Source: Gigaspora rosea (Eukaryota; Glomeromycota; Glomeromycetes; Diversisporales; Gigasporaceae). Taken from it: a stretch of DNA of 64,000 nt. Of this stretch, positions 55,622-64,000 are shown piece by piece (positions within the stretch are counted from its first letter, which is position 1; each line of letters starts with the position of its first letter). The notes beneath the pieces were generated by a model that had not been told where the DNA came from, searched no databases, and worked only from the letters and a program-made list of their open reading frames with translations. The DNA is taken from positions 131,575 to 195,574 of the forward strand of contig QKWP01000441.1 in NCBI GenBank assembly GCA_003550325.1. Direction: 5' to 3'. The translations under genes and the position numbers were made by a program.

Positions 55622-57384
55622 ATGTCTTTAAATGAAAATAAAGAAAATACATTTGTTCCATCACATATTTCTTTAGAGCAACTAGATTTAAGTGAATATG
55701 AAGATAACGAGTTAGTACAAGAAGTTGCACAAGATTTATGGAAATTTTTTCAATCCAAAAACTGTGAATGCCGAATGAGAAATACTTTTCAATGTTTTGA
55801 AAAAGTTGGATTTAAGCGATTTTTTGAACGACATATGCAATTTCGTAGCTTAGATAAAAAAGAACTAGATTTAATTTTAATGGGTCAGCTTATGGCTTTC
55901 GAATATAATCAAACAAATGAAGATGCTAAACAGAAGTTTAATTATCAATTTAATAATGATATTAAACTCTGTAAAAATACATACCTTAAATTAATTGGAG
56001 TTGGAAAAGATTATCTTGCTCAAATTAATAAAAGTTTAAAAACAAAAGGGTTAGTTGAACGATTACACGGCAATACAAAGCGAATTCCTAATACAAAAAA
56101 CCGTACAAAAATTGATCAGACTGTATCAAATTTGGTTTTTACATTTATTAGTAATTATGCTAATGTTCATGGGTATCCGTCACCAGGTCGAAATTTACAA
56201 TATGATACACAGTCAATAATTTACTTGCCAACTAATGAAGATTATACTAAAGTATATAATAATTTTATCGAATGTCTTAATATTTTTCCTGAAAAGCCAT
56301 TCGATAAAATTAGTTATAAAAGTTTTGTTCGCATTTGGAAAGAGTTATTACCACATATTAAATTTATGACGCCCGGTACAGATTTATGCGAAACTTGTGA
56401 AACTTTAAAGGCTGAAATTCGAAGTGCAAATTATAATGAGAAAAAAGAATTAATTCAAAAAAGGTTAGATGATCATAAACAAAAAGCAGAAATCGAACGA
56501 GAATACTATCGTAATAATATTTTAACAAGTACGATATTACCTGATACAATGCATATATGTTACGATTGGGCACAAAATGTTCCTGTGCCTTATTCTCCTC
56601 AACAAATCGGTACAACATATTTTAAATCTGCACTTCAGGCTCATATTTTTGGTATTTGTAATACTGGACAAAATCCAGCTCAACAATTAAATTATATAAT
56701 TGCTGAGAATGAATTTCCTCAAGGAACGGGTAAAGAGCAAATACAACAATTAATCTTGTTTATAATGGATTGCGACGATTTCATAATCATGAAAAACATT
56801 TAAAAGTAACTTGTGATAATTGCTCTGCACAAAATAAAAATAATCTCTCATTATACTTTTGGTGTTGGCTTATATTAGTTGGCATGTATGATACGGTTGA
56901 GGTAAATTTTATGGTAACTGGACATACGAAATTTATATGCGATGGATATTTTGGTAATATTAAAACACTTTTTCGAAAAACAGTTATTAACACAGTAGAC
57001 GATGTTCAAAAAGTAGTTAATAAGTCAACAAAAAATGGTACCAATAATGGAATATGTTATAATAACGGTAAAGAATGGGCATATTACGATTTTGCTAAAT
57101 TTTTAAAACCACATTTTAAAGAGCTACCCGGGATTTTAAAGTATAATCATTTTTTATTTACTTCCAAAGATCCGGGAAAAGTATTATGTCAAACTGAAGC
57201 ATATGGTACATATAGCACATTTAATATTCTAAAAAATAGATTCAACGTTAATGAAGTTCTTGATAAAATTCCTTTAAAATCTTTATCAAAAGAACGTCAA
57301 GAATATCTTTACCATGAAATAAGAAAATACGTAGATATAAAATTTCAAGAGATAACTTGTCCAAAGCCATCGTGGCTTAAATAA
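55622..57384 (+). pseudogene. Putative DDE transposase, DUF7869/IS3EU-like (one frameshift)
   Basis: I do not know a named orthologue. The first frame (55622-56803, 393 codons) has an acidic N terminus, then a basic, DNA-binding-like region with CECRMRNTFQCFEKVGF and LIGVGKDYLAQINKSLKTKG. The catalytic fold follows: YDWAQN (Asp 56564), TCDNCSAQNKNN (Asp 56815) and GHTKFICDGYFG (Asp 56941), the three acidic positions expected of an RNase H-like nuclease. The CDNC.AQNKN block is typical of the DUF7869 proteins widespread in animals and fungi. CETCETLKAE may bind zinc. The frame shifts by one between about 56740 and 56790, and the second frame runs to 57384. The ATG is the first in frame. Confidence 0.78.
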
Positions 57385-57965
57385 ATAACTTTTATTTATT
57401 TGGGAAAAATCTAAAAGCTTGAATAAATAAAAATTTTTTTTATTAAATAAAATTTTAAGGTTAGCATTAAATATAATATAACTTAATATATCATTACGTA
57501 TAAATTAATTACCGTTATCATATTTTTTCAATAAACCAGCAATAAAAATTATTCTTATTTATATATGGTATAATATAAAAGTATCGTTCAAAACTAAAAC
57601 CCGCCTTTATTCTTGTTTTTGTAGCTGAAAAGTGAAAATTTTTTTTTATATCGCAATTTATTGATGATCTAATTTGTCACTTTTGATTGGATGATCTTTG
57701 ATCGTGAATCTATTTTTAGAATATGAAATTTTCAAAGAATTTTTTTTTTCAAATTAAAAAATCTCGATAATTTATTATATCAACATAGGTTAAAAAGTGA
57801 AATATATACAGAAAGAAACCGGCACTTTAATTTGAATCAAAAATCTCAAAATTGATAAAAAAGTGTCAAAGGCGGGTTTTTCTAGTCCATCACCCATATA
57901 ATTATACAGTTGGGCATACCCTAATATGTAATTATAAAGAGGTATGACTTTATAAAGGTACCTCT

Positions 57966-58628
57966 TCCATATGGGAGTCTTAGGATGTTAAGAGGATCTG
58001 GGACCACCAGTAACAGGTATAGCTGGTATAAGTGTATGTAGTTGTAGATCAGGTTGGCCGAGCCTCATGATGCTATCCAACTATATCAGGGACTGGGAGC
58101 TGCGGTGAAACAAGCCTGGATACTTGTCACTATAGCAGGGAGTATAGTCATTCGCACATTTCTGAATTCGGAACATTAAATCCTAAGTCCCCAAGTCGCA
58201 GGAAAATCAGCTAGTTGTGGTAGCATACAGGCTTGAGATATTTATCCAATGTGGTAGAGGCAGCTGCATGGCTTGAAATACGAACTCCCAAGAAGTATGC
58301 TAGTAAGGAACTGGGTATACCAATTTGGAAGCAAAAAGCACCTATCTGAAATTACATATACCAAATTGGAAGTGATGATATTAGAGAATGTGGGTAAAGT
58401 GTGAACATGTAAATATTAAGGGTTGGTTGGAGAAAAGTGACGTCCAAATCCAGGCTAGCTATATAAATAGAAGTATGGTAGGCTCTGGTAGGCTTAGGCT
58501 ATGGATAAATTAGTCCAAGTCTCGGTACTTAGTAGATAGTATAATAATTGTAAGCAGTATATTGTAACGATTAATATATACTCAATAAAATTCAGAAATA
58601 TGACCTCATCTTAACATTAAAAAAAAAA
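57966..58628 (+). mobile_element. SINE type A, 5'-truncated (663 bp, 14-bp TSD)
   Basis: ATAAAGGTACCTCT is duplicated exactly at 57952-57965 and 58629-58642. It starts inside the element at TCCATATGGGAGTC and ends GACCTCATCTTAACATT plus poly(A). It matches the 3' half of 31090-32398 (minus). 5' truncation with a target duplication and poly(A) is the signature of target-primed insertion by a LINE machinery. Confidence 0.92.
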
Positions 58629-59025
58629 ATAAAGGTACCTCTATATAAATACAAATTATAATTATTATAAAAAAAGTGATTAATAGAGATATTTTAGGAC
58701 CTTAAAATATATAGATAGGTCAAATTAATTATAAAGTTACTAAAAATAAAAAGATTTGCAGAAAAACCTATAAATAGAAAAGATCTGTATAAAAAATACA
58801 AAAATAAGCAAACCAATACCTGATCTATATATATTTTGGGGTTCTGGTATTTTAAAAATTTTTATATATAATTGTAGATAGTTGCTATATAAAAAAGTCA
58901 CAAATTTACTAATTAAATCAAAACTTTTATGCAATAATTAAAGTTTGTTTAGAAGAATAAAATATACTTACTATAAAATTTTTATGCAAATCAGATAACA
59001 TTTCATTAGTACAAATTTTTATTTT

Positions 59026-60148
59026 TTTTTTTTTGTTTTTTATTCACTTAGGCAGTTTTACAGTATTTTATTAAGATACTAAGTATATTACTACATTAAT
59101 ACACTTGTTTACTTCTAATTTGCAAATCTGACATTACCCGGCTGCCTCAAAAGTGCTCAAGCACAATCTGCTGCACTAATTTGAAGACGAATCTAAAAAC
59201 TAGAAGCTATGCTAAACTAGCCTAAGTGCCACACCAAAATGGCTTCTTTTCTCCTTCATATTCCTTTAACTAACAAGAAATTTACTAAAGACAAATTAAG
59301 GAGAGGGAGTAAACAAAAAAAAGATCAAAAGTCAAGAAAATGAAAATACAAAAAGAAAAAAGATCAAAAATGAAAAATGGAAGAGGAAAACAAAAAAGAA
59401 AAAAAACTACATGGTATAGCACGAAGGCTAGTCTAACAAAAAAGAAACAAAAACCAATAGAAAAAAGAAAAGAGAATGCACTATTTTAACTAGTAGTAGG
59501 TTGAATAAAAAATTATATAACAAATACAACTATTGTATATATTTACTATAAAGCTACGCTTTAACTAAAATCTTTTTCCAACTATACGACCAACCTCAGA
59601 TATCTCTAAACTATCGACTGAGCTATATCATATGGAGTAGCACCGACACTGTATTCGTAAACAAACACGTCATATGATTGCATTCTACTAGGTCTATCCG
59701 AATTTAGAAAAGTAAACACTGCAGATTGTTTGGAGGGGGTAAGCCAAATTGCTACTTTTTATCAAAAATTTTGGAAAAACGGCAGGAAGACGAGAAAGAT
59801 GATACAAAAGAATTACTTATAAGAAATTTAAAAAAGAGTGTTGTTGAAAAACTCATTTCTTTGTTGTTCTCTATTATATTTTACAGGTTATTTCATCAAT
59901 AAAGTAGAAATGATGACTCTACCAAAATTTTTCATACAATGGCACCACCTTCTGCTAGTTATCTTGTACTAAAATGCTTTTGGCTTGCATGCTTTGCATG
60001 CTGAATATATCAAAAGAGTCCCTCTAGATAGAGAAAGTTGATCTTTGTAAAAACTGTAGATCCTGCAACTACTATCAACGCTCCAACAAAAAACTTTTTG
60101 TTTTTTTTCCGTCAGGAAATTTGGTCCAAGTAATTGTCAGAAAGAGTT
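59026..60148 (-). mobile_element. Retroposon family C, full length (1.1 kb)
   Basis: On the minus strand it runs from 60148 to a poly(A) at 59026-59042. CAAATTTTTATTTT (59012-59025) and CAAATTTTCATTTT (60149-60162) form a 14-bp duplication with one mismatch. In the middle, the minus strand reads TATAGCTCAGTCGATAG (59610-59630 region), a very good tRNA A-box, but no good B box follows. A long purine-rich tract (plus strand, 59270-59480) lies between this and the tail. Other copies are at 41243-42288 and 35816-37141. Confidence 0.8.
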
Positions 60149-60589
60149 CAAATTTTCATTTTACATATTATGAATATAGCTAAAAAATTTATAACTTTTT
60201 TTGTATATAGTACTATAAAAAACTTATTAATGAAATATTAACTGATTTATATAAAAATTTTATAATATATACAAATTAGCCTAAAATATATATTTAAAGA
60301 GAGCCAACTAAATTGTAACTTTAAAGATTTGATTATTAGATTTATTAATATAATTTAAATACTAAAATATATTTTAATAGGGAATATAAATTTGTTATTC
60401 TTGCGACATGTTACTCTCTAATTTGACTAATCAAATCGCATAATTTTGTAGATAAAAAATTTTGTTTTTTAAAAATTAAAAGTTTACCTAATAAAGTGTA
60501 ATATATATATATATAGCATATTATATAATGTAAAATTTTATTCTGAACAACTTTTTCTAAATTATAAAAATAAATTGTCTTAGTAAAAA

Positions 60590-61292
60590 GGGTGTGGCGC
60601 CTTAGAGAAGTGGTCAAGGTGTCACCCCCCAAGCGGCAGGTTGACAGTTCGAATCCAAATATTGACGCTTTGAACAATAGGCCTGTGTTCGGTAACCATG
60701 TGGCTCAGATTGGTTGGGTTGCAAAAACCTGTTACCTTGGTTCCACCATCTTGAATGGGAGCTACAGCGCAATGGTGTTATTGTTACACCGTAAAATCCA
60801 GGGAACCAGAGAAATGGAAACCCGTTTGGCAAGTCCCGAATTAGGAGGTAATAGTGAAGATTTACAATGATACTACCAAAAGAAGGTGGGTGGTCTAGAT
60901 CAGAATAAACCTAATAAGGGCAAGCGACTTTGTCGCTAAATCCGTATCCAAAGTGGAATGGGACACAGAAGACAACGGTAAGCAATTGGTGCGAGGGTAA
61001 AGTAGCCCTTAGGCTGATGATTTATCAAAAAGAGTTGGGGCCCCTTAATATCTGCGTTTGTGCAGTGCAATGGGTAGTAATAGGAAGAGCGTGAACCAGA
61101 GAGTTTAAATAGGCAATTCCCGTAGTTGGGTTGTAGGTATGGCAGCTAGTGTGGAACCTTCGGGCAGACTACTTAAATTAGGCACTAAAAGTGCACGTGT
61201 GGCTAGTTGTATCCTCATTTATGTAATAAATATTACGTCCTAATGACTCATAATAAAATCCCGGCCATAGTACCGGCCTTTAAAGTTTAAAA
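60590..61292 (+). mobile_element. Long tRNA-headed SINE type B, full length (703 bp, 18-bp TSD)
   Basis: AAATTGTCTTAGTAAAAA is duplicated without mismatch at 60572-60589 and 61293-61310. The head starts GGGTGTGGCGCCTTAGAGAA. It has an A box at 60595-60613 (TGGCGCCTTAGAGAAGTGG) and a B box at 60646-60656 (AGTTCGAATCC), the internal RNA polymerase III promoter. CCTTGGTTCCACCATCTTGA and ACCCGTTTGGCAAG are shared with type A. The second half (core at 61126-61210) is type B specific and ends in a CCGGCC hairpin and TTTAAAGTTTAAAA rather than a long poly(A). Open frames across 60592-60870 are not genes. Confidence 0.9.
60595..60656 (+). promoter_or_regulatory. Pol III internal promoter (A and B boxes) of SINE type B
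   Basis: A box TGGCGCCTTAGAGAAGTGG and B box AGTTCGAATCC lie 32 nt apart. This is close to tRNA spacing with an enlarged middle, as in class II (Leu/Ser-type) tRNAs. The stretch CCCCCCAAGCGGCAGG takes the anticodon/variable position. Confidence 0.75.
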
Positions 61293-61580
61293 AAATTGTC
61301 TTAGTAAAAAAAAATGTTTTATAAGAAAAATCAAAAATTTTCAAAGTTAGCACATATAAAACGTTTTTTTTACTAAAACAATTTACCTTTTTAATTTAGA
61401 AAAAGTTGTTTAGTATAAAATTTTACATATATACTTAAATATAAATATAGATTAAATTAGTAAAAAATGGTTTATATGTGCTAATGTTGAAAATTTTTGA
61501 TTTTTCTTATAAACGTTTTTTACTAAAACAATCTATTTTTATAACTTAGAAAAAGTTGTTTATAATAAAATTTTATATTA

Positions 61581-62579
61581 TATATTTTGATATCATTTAT
61601 TTATTTTTATATTGAAAATTACTTCGATTTACAGATTGTAAAATTCACACTCAGTTTTAAAAAGTTTTCTATTAAAGTTAGAGTTAGAGTTAGGGTTAGA
61701 ATTATAAAAATAGCAACTTTTATAGTAAAATTTAGCAAGGAATTTTTTTTCACATAAAAAGAAGAAGTTTCATAAGCTAGATTTTGCGTTATAAGTAATT
61801 TTTTGATTTTTTCATAAAAAAACTTTAGTTTTGTTATACAAAAAAAATTTGCAGCTTGTGCTAATTCTGCAAGTTTGATTGGCAGATGCAGGGCTGTGAA
61901 TTTCACAGCTTGTTAAGATTAGCAATACTCTTTTATATTTTACTAGTAAATTTTTAATTTTTAAAAAATAAAATTTTTGTCTACAAAATCATACGATTTG
62001 ATTGGTTAGAATCAGGGTGCGACATGTCATGGGTACAAACAAATTTCTATTTTTATTTTAATATATTTATTTAGAAAAATAGCTTTATATAGAAATTTTT
62101 TTAAAAAAATATATATTTGCAAAATATAAAATAGGAAAAACCTAATTTAACACCTAGTATATTAAACACGGGTATTTGTATAACATGTAAATAAAATAAT
62201 TTTTATCAAAAAAACAATGAAATAAATAAAATTTTTACTAATATTAGAGTTGGGGTTAAGGCCTAGATGGGTTAGAAGCATTTTTTATACCAAAATTTCA
62301 TGAGAAATTTTTTTATTAGAGTCCCAAAGATGATTTTATAGACAAAATTTTAAGATATTATTAATTTTTTGTTTTTTTGCTTATTTTTGTTGTACAAAAA
62401 ATGACCTGCATATGATTTACAAAGTGCATTTAATTCAATATTTTGATTGGCTTTTATATTTGTTTTGTGTAACTAAGTGTTAATTCACCTAGTGTTTAAA
62501 TAAAAATTGCCTATAAAATATATATTTAGTTCATAGTCAAAACAAAAAATATATATTTAGAAAAATATTGTATATAAAG
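61581..62579. other. AT-rich stretch with MITE-like interiors
   Basis: 61615-61920 carries the common MITE interior (GTTAGAGTTAGGGTTAG, AAATTTAGCAAGGAATTT) between weakly inverted ends (CAGATTGTAAAATTCACA and CTGTGAATTTCACAG). 62220-62540 has another such interior. Boundaries are not secure. No gene. Confidence 0.4.
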
Positions 62580-62945
62580 ATTATACAGTATGGGATACCT
62601 TAAACTAGCAATTTTTTTAAAGTAGCCAAATTTAAAACAAAATTCTAAATTTAATTAGCTAATAATTTAAAATTTTATTATGTTTTTTTTTTATTATAGT
62701 TTCTAATTTTTTTATTATATTTTTTAATATAAGTGGCCAAATTTTAATTTTATTAATAACTTTAAAGCAATAGCACTTTCAAAATTTATTGAATTAAAAA
62801 ATAAATTTTGTAATTTTGTCTGCTTGTTTTTCTATATATTTTTACAAAAAAAATTTTTATTAACCTATATTTTTTATTTTTATAAATAAATTTAAAAAAT
62901 TATTGGTTTTTACTTGCTAGTTTAAGAAGCCCTATATTGTATTTA
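62580..62945. repeat. MITE family M7, copy b
   Basis: ATACAGTATGGGATACCTTA, AACTAGCAA at the left is inverted against CTTGCTAGTTTAAGAAGCCC at the right. The interior is AT-rich and matches 2608-2945 in inverted order (TTTGGCCAC versus GTGGCCAAA). Confidence 0.5.
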
Positions 62946-64000
62946 TTTAAGTTTGACTATAATTTAAAAATTTTATAATTTTGTTAAATATTACTATAAT
63001 TTAAAGAATTTAATAATTTTGTGCATATGTGCTATAGCGCACCTTATATAATTTGGTATAACATGAAATCAAAACAACCAAAATAACCCTTTTTTGTTAG
63101 TTAGAGTTAGGTGGTGTTAAATAGTATATAGGTAAGATAGAGGTCGTACCCTAGGGTATAATAACCAGTTAACTGCTAGGTTACCCAAATGACCGAATTA
63201 TAAAATTAATAAACGGGTTATACAAATAAGTTATCCGGTTAACTTATAAGATAATATAGGATAATATAGGGTAAAATTAAATAAGGTAGCTACGCGATGC
63301 TGTCACACAAAACCAGGAATGTAAATTTATAAATTTACATAATTCTGTAGACTGGCAAAAGAAGTCCTTAACGAGTTTAATAGAATGGGCCATTGTATTC
63401 AGTAAGATCTTCTATTTTTATTACGTATTTACACATAAACATATTATTATGTATTTTCATAATACCAACCAAACGGGATAGACCATTTTTTAAGAAATTG
63501 ATAAACCCGCCGAATAATAAACTATATCTTTTTTATATTAAATGAATAACTTCCATACAGAAATTTACAGCCACAAGATTTAATTATGTATTAGAATTGT
63601 AAAGATTCACATAAAACCTGATAAAATATAAGCATAGTTAATACAATACATTAATCAAAAATGCCTCTAAATCAAATATACTAATTTATCTTCGCTTCGT
63701 TTTCCACAAATTTGTGTTGTAGATCGAAAATCAGATTTTTTTGGTTTCCAAATCAACTTATATTGCAACGAAATTCTAAACTTACTTAGTTGATTAGAGA
63801 TTCAAATTCCACTTAATAAGCGGATTAAAAATTGATTTAAAATTTATCAGTATTAAAACAGATAAAATTGAATACTACGTATTTTATCAAATCGTTCCAT
63901 ACTGTAAATTTTTATTTCATAATGCTTCTTTTAATCGACACTTCAGACTTATACTTTACCCCTAATTCTACTTAAAATTTTATATAAGCTCTCTGCTGTC
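62946..64000. other. Intergenic stretch
   Basis: The sequence is AT-rich, with a weak repetitive patch at 63150-63250 (GGTTA(C/A)CC-type words, TAGGATAATATAGG doubled). No gene or RNA can be supported to the window end. Confidence 0.4.

Larger units (their letters stand above)
55391..57895 (+). mobile_element. DNA transposon with DUF7869/IS3EU-like DDE protein (2.5 kb)
   Basis: The inverted ends start GGGTGATGGACTAG and continue AAAACCCGCCTTTGA, with one mismatch in about 30 bp. Both sides are flanked by ATAT (55387-55390, 57896-57899). AAAACCCGCCTTT is repeated internally at about 57597. A single gene on the plus strand (55622-57384) fills it. The compact layout, good end identity and only one frameshift suggest a fairly young insertion. 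Confidence 0.88.
60530..61580. repeat. Foldback MITE interrupted by SINE type B
   Basis: The left arm (60530-60589 continuing at 61311-61350) and the right arm (61461-61578) are inverted copies. Shared words are GAACAACTTTTTCTAA, AATTGTCTTAGTAAAAA and AATCAAAAATTTTCAA against their complements. The SINE duplication lies within the left arm. Confidence 0.7.

Noticed and set aside
60595..60665. A functional tRNA gene
   Set aside because: A and B boxes are good but no closed acceptor stem is formed, and the sequence continues for 700 bp to an 18-bp target duplication, so it is a SINE head.
60592..60870. Overlapping plus and minus frames at the SINE type B head
   Set aside because: They cover the tRNA-like promoter region and are chance frames in a GC-richer repeat.

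Overview
The window reads as AT-rich, repeat-dominated nuclear DNA from a eukaryote. The gene content fits a fungus best: a Tf1/sushi-type Ty3 element with a chromodomain, BED-finger hAT transposases, and dense palindromic MITEs. A repeat-laden lineage such as the arbuscular-mycorrhizal Glomeromycotina is plausible, but that is inference from style and not proof. I find no host protein gene that I can support. Everything with a recognisable product is mobile DNA, and all of it is broken. There is one assembly gap of 624 N at 35192-35815.

Layout. 1-9376 is an AT-rich field of interleaved MITEs and foldback elements. 9877-15475 is a complete but dead Ty3 chromovirus-type LTR retrotransposon with a 5-bp target duplication, sitting inside an older MITE (9379-15510). 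15511-18000 holds further MITEs. 18000-22830 and 48800-53700 are quieter, with short tandem repeats and little that I recognise. 24779-30936 is a 6.2-kb hAT transposon (8-bp duplication, CCCGGGT-rich ends, decayed transposase at 26742-29034). 31090-32398 is a full-length 1.3-kb retroposon with a tRNA-like head on the minus strand. 32560-37141 contains retroposon pieces, a tandem array and foldbacks. 41149-46384 is a nest of three DNA transposons inside each other, the innermost made of minisatellites. 46389-47291 has long inverted repeats. 55391-57895 is a 2.5-kb transposon coding for a DDE-like protein of the DUF7869/IS3EU type. 57966-61292 carries three tRNA-headed or poly(A) retroposons with clear target duplications.

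How the parts relate. The LTR element shows the hallmarks of Tf1-style self-priming: 11 nt just inside the 5' LTR are exactly complementary to the predicted first 11 nt of its own transcript. Its LTRs differ almost only by transitions, many at CpG, and several of its stop codons look like C-to-T or G-to-A changes, which points to methylation-linked decay. The retroposons form a modular set that swaps heads, cores and tails and must borrow a LINE machinery not present here. The MITEs can be grouped by ends and target duplications into hAT-like (8 bp), Tc1/pogo-like (TA), TTAA and TTA classes.

All similarities, alignments and duplications were read by eye. Family names rest on motif recognition, not on searches.
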